From assembly GCA_944739405.2 (NCBI GenBank), contig OX123182.2:101659279-101723278 (forward strand): a stretch of 64,000 nucleotides of DNA. The letters are read 5' to 3'. This DNA comes from Euclidia mi. Lineage: Eukaryota > Arthropoda > Insecta > Lepidoptera > Erebidae. Numbering within the stretch: the stretch's first letter is position 1; every line of letters begins with the position of its first letter. Positions 1 to 12,263 of the stretch are shown here, piece after piece. The notes beneath the pieces were generated by a model. It was not told where the DNA came from. It did no database searches and saw nothing but the letters and a program-made list of their open reading frames with translations. A program made the position numbers and the translations under genes.

Positions 1-125
1 TGTCATATATTCCTTGAGAACCTTAGAGGTGCACTAAAAAGTTTTTCCCAGAATTCCCACGGCACCAGGTAGAACCGGTTTTATTAAACTAAAATGTGCG
101 GGCGTAGCTGCGAGCATGCATTCTC
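1..125 (+). mobile_element. Helitron-type element, 3' part, cut by window edge
   Basis: The text follows the same order as the reverse complement of the Helitrons at 40540-40745 and 56070-56276: a segment reading TTCCTTGAG, then GTGCACTAA, a CCCACGG block, and the terminal hairpin region GGGCGTAGCTGC. It has drifted considerably, and the final CTAG is no longer recognisable after GAGCATGC. The 5' part lies outside the window. Confidence 0.55.
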
Positions 126-1088
126 ATTTATTAAAATAATAATATTCTTGGACATTCACATTCAGTATACTATTAATAGAAATCAGATAACTGACAAACA
201 CATATTATGTATATTCTTTATTAAAGACGTTTGACTTATAAATTAACACACACAATATTCATAATCACAGACGTAGGTACGGATAAATTAAACCCAGACA
301 GAACAAATAATCATGCTCACCACACAACGTTCTTCTTCATCCTGAGTGGAAATTGAAACCACGACCTCTGGTGTAGCGGCGTCACTAACCACTAGAGTAA
401 CCGGCCTACTTATGTATACCCTATATCTGTGAAAGGGTACTTGTGATAACATATGTAGGTATACTTAAGATAAGATAATTCTTTATTGTACACCACAAGT
501 CACATTACAGAGTTAGAAGAGAAAAAACTTAAGTATGTTATGTATAAAAAGTAAAATTACATAGCATGGCTCTTATTTAAAAGTCATCTCGTGACCACGG
601 GCAGTGAAACAAAGAAAAGTTGGAGCAATTACTAGGTCTTTCCTTTTACTGTCGAATAATGACGCGATAGAAAAAGTTTATATTTCAAATCTTTATCCGC
701 TGGAATGTAACACCCCGTTATCTTAATAACAGAAAGGACTAAGCAGAACCTTCCCTCCAAGACTAAAAGCCTTGTGTGCAATCGTGATAACGCTAGGAGG
801 ATGCTGAATGGCGCGATTGAGACCAATATCGTACAAATTAGTATACTTGTATTGCGTTGTATTTGATACGGAAATAAATACTCACTTTCTTATCTTTTAC
901 TACGAAATTGAATATTCGATCTATAGATAGATCTGTAGATTTTAGATTCGTTTTTGACATAAGCTCCATACAAAATATGTCAAACACGAATCTCGACTCT
1001 CAAAATCCATGTGTGGATCGAATAATGAAAATGGCCGTTAGTGAACTTTTCTAGTGTCCCTATCCCGATCCTTCGTTCCTTACTTCAC
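126..1088. other. AT-rich stretch without recognisable genes
   Basis: No coding region is supported; the 64-codon frame at 632-826 has no recognisable content. Around 755-808 the phrase GATAACGCTAGGAGGATG matches the 3' end of the tRNA-headed SINE family seen complete at 31295-31665, so a short decayed SINE tail probably lies there. Confidence 0.5.
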
Positions 1089-1162
1089 CTGGACGCCCCG
1101 ATGTCACTTGGCACGTAACTTCATTTGCGTGGATCGCACTGTGCACTTTATCTCCGCTTCTG
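1089..1162 (-). other. candidate internal coding exon
   Basis: On the minus strand, TTTCCCTTCAG precedes 1162, a fair splice acceptor. CCAG followed by GTGAAGTA leaves at 1089, an acceptable donor. The 74 bases between are open in one frame; the last 17 complete codons read SAIHANEVTCQVTSGRP. The other two frames contain stops or lack support. I do not recognise the family. A gene reading leftward out of the window is possible because the promoter-like area at 1.5-2.2 kb lies upstream on this strand. The frame does not continue into the 1556-1803 candidate exon, where it meets a TAA, so direct splicing between the two would make it non-coding or need another exon. Chance is a real alternative. 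Confidence 0.25.
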
Positions 1163-1555
1163 CTGAAGGGAAATGAGCCGCGCCTTAGATTTTATGTAGT
1201 AAGTATGGGGTACTTATGGTAGCTAGCAAAATTTTGAATAAAATCCGTTACTAGTTTAGCATGGCGCTCACTACACAGATGTAGAAGCTAAGTTTAAAAA
1301 TGTTTATCTAAAATATATCATCGCTTTGGATGAACTTTTACGCTTTTATTTTTAACCCTTGAGGTGCGATCAAACTAAAGGCAAAGTGCCACAAGTGCGA
1401 AAAGTCACGTTGCTGCAAATTTTCATTGGCATAGGTTACCGGAAAAAAATTAATTATGACACCTTAATATAATTATATTACATAAATTCATATCGTTGTG
1501 TTGGGTATAAAATCTGCTATCATAATAATAACATGAATTACTTCTAAATACTCAC

Positions 1556-1803
1556 CTTTCTGGCAAAACAGGCTTACAAACTTAGAAGTTTGTTTTTTTT
1601 TCACTCGTTCGCACAAACATTTCACCACATATTAATGAATTTCATTACTTGTTTGGTTCATAAACACAAAAACATTATCACATATACCTTCAGGATTTCA
1701 CACAATGCATTATTTATTTGTAACAAATGAATCTAACGCCACTAAAAAAATTATAATCCGAACGCGTAACAAAAAGTTCGCCGTGCCAGGCCGCCATGTT
1801 ACT
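1556..1803 (-). other. candidate first (non-coding) exon
   Basis: Read on the minus strand, the segment starts near AACATGGCGGCC, a YY1/Pho-type motif often found just inside transcription starts. It ends at a strong splice donor, AAAG followed by GTGAGTA at 1555-1549. A 27-codon frame opens at the ATGGCGGCC and closes quickly, and several other short upstream frames follow, so if transcribed it would be mainly 5' leader. The actual start site cannot be placed from sequence, and the right boundary given is only the end of the motif. The evidence is one motif plus one donor. Confidence 0.3.
1789..1800 (-). promoter_or_regulatory. YY1/Pho-type motif
   Basis: Minus-strand AACATGGCGGCC fits the known YY1/Pho consensus AANATGGCGGC. 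Weaker relatives occur at 2178-2190 (+, ACAATGGCGGA) and 3023-3033 (-, GTAATGGCGGT). The cluster suggests promoter DNA, but no TATA box or initiator was identified. Confidence 0.35.
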
Positions 1804-4312
1804 GTAGCGATCACTGTGGGTGTGAATTATTCACCATTTGAAAGACGATAACAGTGAAAATGTACAACAATACTAGTATTTTATTGCTAAAATATGTTTT
1901 CAGATAAATAATCTGGATACTTTTATGTCTTTCATAACTATTAAAAGAGTATTTATCATAAAACTATTACCAAAATAGCAAGTTTCAAGAGTAGAAATAG
2001 CCCTTCTAAAAAGTTTTTGCCTTTTATCACTGTATTTCGTGTCTTTGCCACGAATAATGTCACTTCACAATTAATATTTATTTATTTCTGAGTAAATCTA
2101 TATAAGTATCTTTATAAAATATTCACCGGTTTTTTCCACAAGACAACTTTCATTATAAAGATCGCGGAACAAAACACAACAATGGCGGACGCTTTCGCAA
2201 CTGAGACACAGATAATTATATTTCAATATTTTTTGGCACGTTACGTTTCCCTCACCCTTCTAAAACGATTTAGTTGCATAGAATATGAACTATTCTAATA
2301 GTTACTACTTTCGTTTCTTGGTTTAAGTAAAACAAAACGTAAAAAATCCGCGACCAATAGGACGACTTTTTTAGAGCACGACGCGTTGCGTGCCGCAAAC
2401 ACATGGGACCACTTGAATTAGAGCACGACCGTGCGTGCTGTAATCACGTTGGGGGTTAACTAAAATATCCGACGGAATCAGGTTATGATAAGTACAAATC
2501 AAAAATATGTTTTCGAAAAAACTGATTGAAACGGCATCTAAATATTCAGTAAAATTAAAAGTAACTTTTAAAGATTTTAATTTTTGATTTTGTGCTTATT
2601 CGAGACGTCAGGTAATATTGATAGTTTAGAAACTGTCCTACTGTGTGTGGTTATTGAAAGCCACAGTCCACCACGTTGGCCTAGTGCAGGTTGGCAGACT
2701 TCATATATCTTTTGAGATTGTTATCGAATTTCGAAAAGTCATTTATAATTATATAAACTACAAACAAATCTATAAAAAGCGGTTTACTTTCATAAACCAA
2801 TACCTAGTCTCAATTATATATTATAGTACGTATAGCAACACGTTGTTGCTATTTAAAAAACGATTCGTGATCAATAAACAATTATGAGTTGTTTTGATAG
2901 ATGAGAAGTGGAGTTTGTTTGTTTGGGATTGCCATAAGTACGGCTTATCATTGATAATATTTGCCTTGTTGACGTAGCTGTAGGGCGTTTCTAAACGAAA
3001 CCGAAGCTTACAGAGTTTGTTTACCGCCATTACGGAAACGTAAATTTTGCTTCGGCACGATTTCTGTTCATTCAACGCGACACATCGCAAAGATCTCATA
3101 CATAGACTCCCTTACATGGACTTAGCATACCCTAGAAATCTGACTTATAAATAAAACCAAGCGTGTGAAAGAGACACCCTTACAAGTTGGTGTTATTATC
3201 TTTCTTTTAAAAAATCATGAAGAAAAGAGATAGCATATCCAATGAATACCTTTGTCTTTTTCTACAGAATAGTCAACTTTGTAATGGTATATCTAGTCCA
3301 TATTGTTATCTCTATATTTATGTCTACTCTGTGTCGCCACAGAGTAGAACGCGGCATGGAGATCGTTTCTCTTGTCTCATATCCTGTCGCCGTCTGGAAT
3401 CTGGGCCAGGCTACAAATGCCATGAAATTAATTAATTATATTTTGAAAATTTGTTCAAGGTTACAAATGCTGGGCAAGGCTGCATGTTTACCCGAATAAA
3501 TTCAGTTCCGCGTAAAGTTTTGTCACTAATTGGTTTACAATCAGCTTGTATAAATTGTTTGGTGGAAGGTGAACATTTAATTTAGTAAGCTTATATACAG
3601 ATAAGTATAGATTTTAAATAATTATACGGCTAGTAATAAATTTAAAATATAGTTTCTAGATCTTTAGTTTCAAATGTAATAACTTAGTGAAACCAACGCG
3701 ATAAAATCCGTAAACTGTAGTTTAATTTCAATTTACTGTAGTGTATCCCTTAAGTCGCGTGGAGGTATAACTCCTGTCAATTTTTCTAGCTTTTGGTTTG
3801 TTTGTAGATGACCTAGCACAGAAGTTGCATTTTTACTTGCAATCGATCGTACGGAAAGTTAGGTTACTGTATCGAGCACTAGGATTTTCTTTGGGTAATC
3901 TTATTGATAAGTAATGGTGTTCCACCTACCTCGTAGAGCCTTAAACATAGTTTATAATTATGGCATGTGTCGGTGGTTCACCTGAAAAGAAGATGCATCC
4001 TTGGGGCTAGGTGATTGGTGTATCACCAATGTATGGCTAGGAAGATACGTCCACTTTGGATACCGGTAAAGATGCGGGGATATTTCGCTATTACATAAAT
4101 GAGCCACCAAGAACTTTATTTATTTCGACACGTGTTAAATCGTAATGTATTATTACACATAAATTATACTATTGAGGAAACTGTTATTTTGTCACCTACC
4201 GAACCGTCACTAAGAGTGCCAGAAAACATAAAGCCAGCAAAGACTATTTCAGTTGTCCCAATATAAACACAATACTGTTGAATTTCAGGCTACCGGCATT
4301 CAGATGTTCCAT
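1804..4312. other. intergenic or intronic DNA, no gene seen
   Basis: AT-rich, with no open frame of recognisable content; overlapping frames of 60-92 codons at 2645-3499 show no motif. The phrase AGAGCACGAC occurs twice, about 47 bases apart (near 2373 and 2420), in a locally CpG-richer patch that may belong to the promoter area proposed to its left. Confidence 0.5.
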
Positions 4313-5046
4313 TGTAACGTATGACCGGTACCTACCGAGTGTACGTCATAATACCGTCCATACGCTCAGCCACTCAGGGAAGGCCATCGTCCGCGCTCGT
4401 AAGTTTTGCCCTTATTTGGTAATGCACCGACACCAACGCTGATGGAGGGCTGGTATATAAAGGGGCCGACAGAGAGGCCGTGACCGCTACTCTACACTAA
4501 CCTACTACCGCTACTCTATTCTATATCGCTATACCCATATACATTCTACGTGTATCCTGGTCCCAGCTGTGGATGAGTTACTAAATTTACTGCGTTAGCG
4601 TACCGCCCATCTCTCTACCTGCTAGCTGAGGCCGGCTGACGCCGCCTGCCTGACTCTATTGGTTGTGGCCCTCCTAATGCTGCTTTCCTTCAGGTTCCAG
4701 GTTTACCTTAAGCTCCGGGCTACGCTACCTAGACCGCTACACCTGCTGCATCGCCTTCGGCGTCACCTCTGCCGAAGAGTCTGGCCTGCCCTGCTCAACG
4801 CACTCAGATCGCCAACGCCTGCCAGCTGAACCAACGGCCTGCGAGGATCTGCCCGCCACGCGCAGCCCTACGAGCAGCCTGCCCACACACTACCGGAGGG
4901 AACAGCGTGGGAGACTGCAGCCCTTAGTGTTCAGGCCAGTGTCGTGTTGTTGGTCGGTCATACTCGTGGCAAGGGAAGTGAGACAATACTCTGCAATAAA
5001 CGCATCTAGAACCTCTACTGCGTTTTTACTACCAGAACCCGTTACA
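4313..5046 (+). mobile_element. solo LTR, copy 1
   Basis: This 734-bp unit starts TGTAACG and ends CGTTACA, a 7-bp inverted terminal repeat with TG...CA ends. It is flanked by the 4-bp duplication CCAT (4309-4312 and 5047-5050). It contains a TATA-like TATATAAA near 4452, followed by GGGGCCGACAGAG, and a late AATAAA near 4996, matching a U3-R-U5 order on the plus strand. A second member with its own 4-bp duplication lies at 49112-49832. No internal gag/pol is attached, so this is the product of LTR-LTR recombination. Four-base duplications fit Ty3/gypsy best, but the superfamily cannot be fixed from the LTR alone. Confidence 0.88.
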
Positions 5047-5381
5047 CCATTCTCCCCGATGGAAGGAATGGCCAGATGACAATAGTCCCATAGTCCTATT
5101 CAATTGGTTGACAATAACTCCAAAATCAATACAATGTAACGCCAAAGAGAGGTTTTTATCCATTGAACAAATGCACGAGTAATGGGGCCAATTTGGTACT
5201 GCCTCAAAAGCGGACTTCGGTATAACGTTTTTTGTGTGTAATGATCACTTTACGCGTTACAGTAGTTTGGTATGTTGCAAGTACTTATGACAATAACTTC
5301 ATCATACCGTAAATATTTCTTACCTAAGGATTATCATAGAATTTCAGACTTATACTAATAGTATGTTAAGTATCTACGCCA

Positions 5382-5455
5382 GGGAATATTGATATCACTT
5401 TGGATTGCGGTGGTGAGACGGCAGTCGCTTTGTGAAAGCTTATATTTTGTAAAAT
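5382..5455 (+). repeat. SINE fragment (tRNA-headed family B)
   Basis: Matches the middle of the SINE complete at 31295-31665: GGAATAT, a CCCTTCGG-equivalent region, GGCAGTCGCT and AAAGCTTATATT. Both ends are missing. Confidence 0.5.
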
Positions 5456-6302
5456 GTCGCGATGGTTATTAATAGTGTGTCTAGTATTGCGATACATACT
5501 CATACACAATCCGTGGTTCTCTCATATCGTATGAATAGTAACACTGACCGAATTCTGCTTTCGTTTTTCTCCTCCTTGATCGTAATTTTACTATCTCCAA
5601 TATATTTCTGTGAGTGGCAAAAGGTATCTACTTCCATTTCCCAGTAAAGTGCCTATACGCAATGGTAACTGTTCACCGATTCACATGCTGTCTTCTCTCT
5701 CTAGCTTGTGTTCAAATACAATTTAATTTGTCCTGGGAACCGAACCCACAACGCCAGTTAAAGCTGGCCACTAAGTATTAGACACTGTTGGTCTAGGGAG
5801 GAATTTAAGTTTTCCTATTATAAGTCAACGTTATTACAGCATGACAAAGTTGCGGCGTTCCAGGTTCCCTACAAGTTATATAAAGAGTAACGTAAAACTT
5901 TGCCCGCCCGGTCCCCGGTAATTACCCAGTGAGTTGTAACATGTTGTTTACTTTTAATTAGGTATATTCTAAACACAAACAGCTATGCGGCTGTTGCATT
6001 GATCAGAACATCTCGTTTAATGACCAACCGGTCCTAATATTTGCTCTTTCCGTGGATTTAAAAGACATCAGAGATAAAGATAGATATGTAGGTATTTTGT
6101 GTGGATCAGCTTATGCCAAATATGTATCTTTAGTATCCACATCCAAAGATAGATTAAATTAATAATAAGAATCGGCCGTTAGAGACTTATCAAATTTTTG
6201 GATCATTCTCACTAGATCTATCGTTATTAACTGACGTGCCGACCGAACTCTGCTTTTGATATCTTTGTTTATGTAAAAACCTCATACAATCATGTCCAAA
6301 TA
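5456..6302. other. no gene seen
   Basis: AT-rich. Reading frames of up to 61 codons carry no recognisable motif. Confidence 0.5.
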
Positions 6303-6540
6303 AAATTAAACCGGTCAAGAGTGAGTCGGACTCGCGCACCGAGGGTTCCGTACAAACCTGTGGGTATATACAATTATTTTTAAAATATGTGATGTAACTA
6401 CAAATTTAAGGTTTTCGAAATTTTTCCTTTGTGCTATAAAACGTTGCTTTGTGCCAAATTTCAAGATTCTAGATCGACTGAAACTACCTTTTAGTTTTGA
6501 CTTGAGCATTTGATATGAATTTCAAGGGTTCATGAGAAAA
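6303..6540 (+). repeat. lepidopteran interspersed repeat with GAGGGTTCCGTA
   Basis: The head CCGGTCAAG...GAGTCGGACTCGCGCACCGAGGGTTCCGTAC resembles the start of the longer repeat at 41932-42580. Such heads are common in moth genomes. The body is AT-rich and decayed and the right end is not defined. Its class is uncertain; it may be a non-autonomous DNA element. Confidence 0.45.
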
Positions 6541-7317
6541 GGGCTAGTACCTTTAAAATTGTAAAAAATATTTTAAATATATGATGTAACTACAAAGGAG
6601 ATGTACCATTTGACCATACGTTATGGACTTGGCAAGGACAAATACGAAACCATGTGTGTTTTGAAGATAAATAACTACTCTATTACCTTGTATAATTTGT
6701 TTTTAACTAACACTTGGTGGAAATAAGATACGAGATATTTGAAATGGAAATGATTCCACAACTAAAAAACCTCGAAATTGAATTTTAACATAAATATAAT
6801 ACCTAGATGTAAATAAAGGAATTTATTTGTGTCATATAGAACAAAACCTACATAAAGAGAGGCCAACAATAATGAATAGTCACCTGTGTACTAGGGAACC
6901 TCGTACTATACTTGTCCAAAAAAACTAACCACAAACATCGCTGCAATTTCTTAACATGGGTAGAGAAGGTAGTGATCATTATCATTGAATTTATATTCAA
7001 TTACATTAAAATTAAAACCGCACGAAAACACCAATAAATCAGAGCAAACCATTCATGATGCGCAGTAGCAACACGAATTATATAACAGATAAAAAATGTG
7101 TTGCAAATGGTTTGAAAATTTAATATTTTTACACACATGTTCACACATAAACATGCCATTTCAGCGATAAAATCCTACGGGATTATTTACCGCAACACAG
7201 ATTGTTCGTGATTTACATTAAATTAGGAAAAAATCACGTATTCACGACAGGCATATACCGCTGAGATGGCACCTTTTACACACAGCACACAACCGTAAAG
7301 TTGTGTGTTGTGTAAAG
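6541..7317. other. no gene seen
   Basis: AT-rich DNA. An imperfect hairpin sits at about 7274-7316, built from ACACAAC/GTTGTGT-type arms. Confidence 0.45.
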
Positions 7318-7459
7318 TTGTATGTATAAGGGGTAGGATATCTAGGATAGGATATCATAGGTGATAGGCAAAGACTCTAGGATAGTGTAGGTTAACAAGT
7401 TAGATTAATTCCTTAGCATTTAGGCATTCCTGTACAGCAGGGTTAATAGCGTAGGGCTG

Positions 7460-8095
7460 TTATCCCGCTGTTCATTTTGGTCCTTCGCCGGTAGGATAGG
7501 ATTTAGTATTTGTCCTATTAGGATCAGTAATTGCCCCCCCGAAACACGCGGTCCTCTTGTCCCTTATATTTACGAATTACTGCCTGACAACTGGTATACA
7601 GCAGACTTGCGTACCAACCTAGCGCTTTTTTCGCTGTATATTAAGTGACTGACTAACTTAGATGCGTCGTTCGGTAGCGGATCATGTATCGGTGTCCCTG
7701 AACAGGGTCGCCCGGTGCTCGAGAAGTCGCACATACCGTAACCGCAACTAAGTTACTTTTTGTTTTCACCCCACCCCTTGTTAGGTTAAACAGTATAGGA
7801 TAGGGCAGCAAGATGGACGTACAACGAATCAACGCAATTGTAAAAAGCCAGGAGAGCTACTATTAAGAAATCGGACGCATTTTGACCAACATCGAAAAGG
7901 ACTCGGCATCGAGAAAAACAGAAAAGTACATCGCAGAAAGAAGATCGCAACTCACAGAAGTCTTCACCAGAGCATTGGCAAACCATCCACTACTGGAAAA
8001 CCAGGACATCTTAGACGAACATACTCATACAAAGTCTAACTACTTCGGGATAGTCACAGATCTCTATAATACGAACAACTTGTAGAGCCAAACAA
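7460..8095 (+). mobile_element. BEL/Pao LTR-retrotransposon remnant (leader and gag start)
   Basis: The leader phrase TTTTGGTCCTTCGCCGG near 7476 resembles the sequence preceding gag in many insect BEL/Pao elements, as I recall that family. It is followed by a gag-like frame from 7813. Flanking LTRs and the pol region are absent. The left limit is uncertain; a CTAGGATAGGATAT-rich tract begins near 7330 and may belong to an LTR. Confidence 0.45.
7813..8085 (+). pseudogene. BEL/Pao-like gag N-terminal fragment
   Basis: The frame starts at ATG 7813 (MDVQRINAIVKSQ), meets an in-frame TAA at 7864-7866, then continues to 8085. The remainder includes a charged stretch around IEKDSASRKTEKYIAERRSQ, then TEVFTRALANHPLL and NYFGIVTDLY. 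BEL/Pao gag proteins typically begin with a helical region carrying an R-K-T...Y...R pattern followed by such an aromatic segment, and this agrees. About 90 codons survive, against several hundred in intact gag. The stop codon and loss of everything downstream make it non-functional. The assignment rests on pattern memory, not alignment. Confidence 0.4.
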
Positions 8096-8470
8096 ACCTC
8101 AAACATTTTCATCAATTATATCTTGCCCGGAAAAACTATTTATGTGACTCGAAAATTTTGCAACTTTGAAGTAAAATCCCATTATAAAAAACAAAATCTA
8201 TAAATAGCTCGTATAACTACAAGTGCTGGCATATGATATAGGTACAGGTGCGCAGAACTTAAAGCGTTATCAGCAAAACAGCGTAATAATAAAGTATGCA
8301 AACTGTGCATAATACATGACTCAACCATTCAATGTTTTAGTGTAGATATTGCGGCAAACTAGATCAACATTTATTATTACACCTTGAACTTTAAATGGTC
8401 TCTAAATGGTCAAAGGATAGGAAAACCTGCGAAAACCCAACTACAACTACAACTTGGAAGAAAACCAAGT

Positions 8471-8968
8471 CAAACATACCGGACCGGACACACAGATTAC
8501 AACGCTTTTAGCAACGATCCTTGTGCATACATAAGCCAAGATAAGGCTACTAAGAGTGCTATGTGATCAAGGTTCTCAGGCTTCATTCTCACAGAAAAAG
8601 TAGCCAAATTACTATCCTACACTCGCAGAAAAATAAAATGCGAGATAGTAGGTATCGGTGATGAAACACCGAATACTACAAACCACAGTGTTGAAGTTAA
8701 CTTACAACCAAGATTGTCACGGTGCAACCTGGTCAAACATAACAGGATCGAACACACAGAATACAACGCTTTTAGCAACGGCCTTTGTGCATACATAAGC
8801 CAAGATAAAGGCTACTAAGAGTGCTGTGTGTTCAGGGTTCTCAGGCTTCATTCTCACGGAAGAAGTAGCCTAATTACTATCCTACACTCGCAGAAAAAAT
8901 AAATGCCGGATAGTAGGTATCTGTGATAAAACACCGAAGACTTCAACCACAGTGTTGAAGTTAACTTA
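8471..8968 (+). repeat. two imperfect tandem copies of a ~235-bp unit
   Basis: The segment 8471-8705 recurs at 8734-8968, offset 263 bp. Shared landmarks are TACAACGCTTTTAGCAACG, GTGCATACATAAGCCAAGAT, CTAAGAGTGCT, AGGCTTCATTCTCAC, CTATCCTACACTCGCAGAAA and CACAGTGTTGAAGTTAACTTA. Copies differ at many sites, so the duplication is old. No known repeat family is recognised; it may be an untranslated part of the neighbouring BEL/Pao-like or LINE remnant. Confidence 0.75.
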
Positions 8969-8987
8969 TTACTTCTTATTACTTCTC

Positions 8988-9611
8988 AATGATGTCACAA
9001 TAAAACGCTCACACCAAGAAAAATACCTCGGCTTGTGGATAGATGACAAATTGACATGGACCACTCACATTGATCATGTAAAATCAAAATTAACATCATT
9101 ATTGGGTGCAATCCGTAAAATAATAAATTGTTTACCGCATAAAGTCCGTACACTTATATAAAATTCATTAGTAAAACCGCACCTCGACTACTTAATTGAA
9201 GTATGGGGTACGGCCACCCAGACTAATATTAATGCAGTGCAAAGAACACAAAATAAAATCATCAAAGTATTGTTTAATTATCCTTACTTAACGCCAACGA
9301 AAACATAATACGCTAGGACAAAACTTTTTAATATTAAGCAAATGTACACATATGCCACATGTATTCTCATAAGAAAAATTAATACACATTCCATAAAGAC
9401 CAATATACAGTTACATAAAAAGGTATCAACGCACTATCTGTGAAATAAACATAAGCTACAGCTGTCACAGCCTCGGACTAATTACGGGAAGAAGTCTATT
9501 CTGTTTGAGGGAGTACAGCTGTACAATAAATTACCAAATAATATCAAGGAATGCGAACTGTTTAGTACATTTAAGAGAAAGTTAAGGGAATATGTTTACA
9601 CAATGGAGTAG
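8988..9611 (+). pseudogene. LINE ORF2 C-terminal remnant
   Basis: From about 8988 the translation reads as the post-catalytic part of a non-LTR reverse transcriptase: YLGLWIDDKLTWTTHIDHVK, then after 9161 KPHLDYLIEVWGTATQTN and a segment ending near LPNNIKECELFSTFKRKLRE. The family pattern is 'LG+xID.KL.W..HI', followed by a thumb region and the C-terminal 'F...L+.L'. Stops occur after HKVRTLI, after YLTPTKT and in the THYL region. The catalytic palm is absent. The frame closes with TAG at 9609-9611 and an AT-rich 3' region follows. It belongs to the Jockey/CR1-like radiation, clade unresolved. Confidence 0.75.
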
Positions 9612-9946
9612 ATTATTAATATTGGTAGACAGCTATACCTGCTTCCTTTTGTTATAACCTAGATTATAAGTGGAGGAGGGTATTTGAATATAAATATTTA
9701 ATTTGTAATTTTATACAGATTTAACATTGTTATGCTGTGTTAATATTTAAGTAGTTAGTATTAGTTAGTAGTATTTATGTTTCCAACACGCTGGTATAAT
9801 ATTTAGTAAGCATAAAATTGTTCTCATTATAAGTAAAACTGTATAGTTTTTTATGAGAAATAAATTCTTTAAACCTAACTTATAACAAAGGTACGAACAG
9901 TTTCCTTGCTTCTCTAGAGTGGTGAAGAACATGCAATTAAATGAAA
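9612..9946. other. AT-rich LINE 3' region and flank
   Basis: Probable 3' untranslated remainder of the LINE relic to the left, grading into unassigned DNA. Its right end is the left breakpoint of the 2.3-kb tandem duplication. Confidence 0.4.
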
Positions 9947-12263
9947 ATTGCATCGTTGACCAATTATTTCAAAATCAAACTAACACTAAATGTCCTACAA
10001 ATATCACACACTACACTAAAATTATTAATATTTTTTTTACATTCCAATTCAAATTCAAATTCAAAATCCTTTATTCATTTGGGTCACAATGTGACGCTTA
10101 TGAACGTCAAAATAATAAATTTATAAAATAATTACTTATACTCAAATTTAAAACATTATTACTGTATGCTTCTACATTTACATTTACTGCCACGTTCGCA
10201 AAGCAATAGGTAGAACCATGAGAAAGAACGGGCAATAAAACTCACGGTCACTCTTTTTCAAAGCCAGGTTTTGCATTATACACAATTTACATTTTGTAAG
10301 GTGCTGCAACTGTTACACCTTCTATATCACTTGTATATATTTACTGTACATCATAATACTCAAGCATAATACTTTTGGTTAGCCTCAGAATAGACATGGT
10401 GAAACAGGAGCATCCACTTACATTATATATACCTAATAATGCAGGCAATCCGCGAAAGTGATCAGAACCATGATGGAAATGATGCAGTTAAATATTAAAA
10501 TCTAATACCAGCCCGCAAGACCGTCATCGACCAGTCATCGCAAGTAGCACCCGTTCACGAGTATGACGCATGTGCCAGCCATCATCCCTCTCGCCATATT
10601 AGAGGGACAGGGATGACCCGACACACGACGCCACCACAAGAAATGACATTTTAGTGAGCATGACGACAACGGTATACGAACCAGCAGTAAGAAACAATCT
10701 GTTGGTATACTGACCATGACCGCCAATTACCTCCATTTTCCAGATCGTTATTATTAACATAAGTTAGTGGAACGCGTGAAGGAATGCAAATGTAGAAAGA
10801 ATTTTGTGAAGGTGACAAGTGAACAATGATATGATCAGAGATAAATAATGTTAAATTACATTCAACAAATCATAAAAATATCCAAATCCTGCAAAAAAAA
10901 ATCATGTGTTCACGAGGCACCTCCACTTAACATGTAAATAAAATAATCGTGAGTTAAACAAGCCTAAGCCTATCCCCACGGTGTCTTATCATTTAAAAAT
11001 TCCTTAATAGTGTAATAACCCCTTTGTAAAAGAAAGTTCCTAATTGTCCGTTTGTATTTGTGCATGGGTAAATTCATTATTTCAAGAGGCAATTTGTTGA
11101 AAAATCGTATACCAATCCCCGCAAATGAGTTCTGAACTTTATGTAGACGGTAGTTAGTTCCCACCAGTTTATGTTTATTCCTTGTGTTCACGTTGCGCAA
11201 ATCACTATTTTTGCGGTATAGAATTAAGTTTTTCTTAATGTACATTAAGTTAGCATATATATATTGCGAAGCAACTGTCAATATGTCTACTTCTTTAAAT
11301 TTATCACGTAAAGAATCTCTAGCACCTAACTTATAAATTGCACGTATGGCCCTTTTTTGAATGACAAAAATAGTCTGTATATCAGCAGCTGTACCCCATA
11401 ACATTATTCCGTAAGACATTACGCTGTGAAAATAACTAAAGTAAACTAGTCTAGCAGTATCTATATCTGTGAATTCCCTAACTTTTCTAACTGCAAACGC
11501 TGCAGAACTAAGTTTTACTGCGAGACAGGATATTTGGGCGCCCCACTGAAGCTTACAATCTAAAGTTACACCTAAGAATACGGTTGATTCGACTAGTTGA
11601 ATTGTTTCCTTATTTAAAATTATATTAGTAGGAACACTTTTGACATTAGGCAAAGAGAATTTAACACATTTGGTTTTGCTTGAGTTGAGTATCAAATTAT
11701 TTGTCGAAAACCAATCTAATACTTGTGCAAGAGTGTTATTGACGGTATCAAAGTTACTTAAATTACGATCAACTTTAAAAATTAGTGACGTATCGTCGGC
11801 AAACAAAACAATATCACATAAATTTTGTACAAAGAACGGCAAATCATTAATATATATTAAAAAAAGAAATGGACCGAGAATAGAGCCCTGTGGAACGCCC
11901 ATTCCTACTGGCAAACCTAGAGACCTACTCCCATTAACATCTACATACTGAATTCTATAATTAAGGTAGCTGGCAACAAGATTGAGTGCGGTATCTCTAA
12001 TACCATAAAGTTTCAATTTAAGTAAAAGCGTATTATGTTCCACACAGTCAAAGGCCTTTGATAGGTCACAAAAAACACCAATGGCATCCTTCGAGTTTTC
12101 CCAAGCATTAAAAATATGCTTTAACAAAGTTACACCGGCATCAACGGTGGAGCGACCCTTAGTAAAGCCATACTGTTCACTGTGAAATAAATTATTTGTG
12201 TGAAAGTGGCTCGCTAGTTGATGCAAAACAATCTTTTCAAAAATTTTACTAATAGTAGGCAAG
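9947..12263. repeat. tandem duplication, copy A (2.3 kb)
   Basis: Copy A (9947-12263) is nearly identical to 12264-14586. Both begin ATTGCATCGTTGACC, both include about 98 bp beyond the LINE 3' tail (GAATTT-type microsatellite), and both run into the LINE ORF. At 12261-12264 copy A stops in mid-ORF (GGCAAGAT) and passes straight into the start of copy B. Copy B continues past that point through the rest of the LINE. Differences are a handful of substitutions plus length changes in the poly-A and GAATTT tracts. Because apparent flank is duplicated with the element, a local segmental duplication fits better than two insertions. The junction shares only about 2 bp. Confidence 0.85.
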
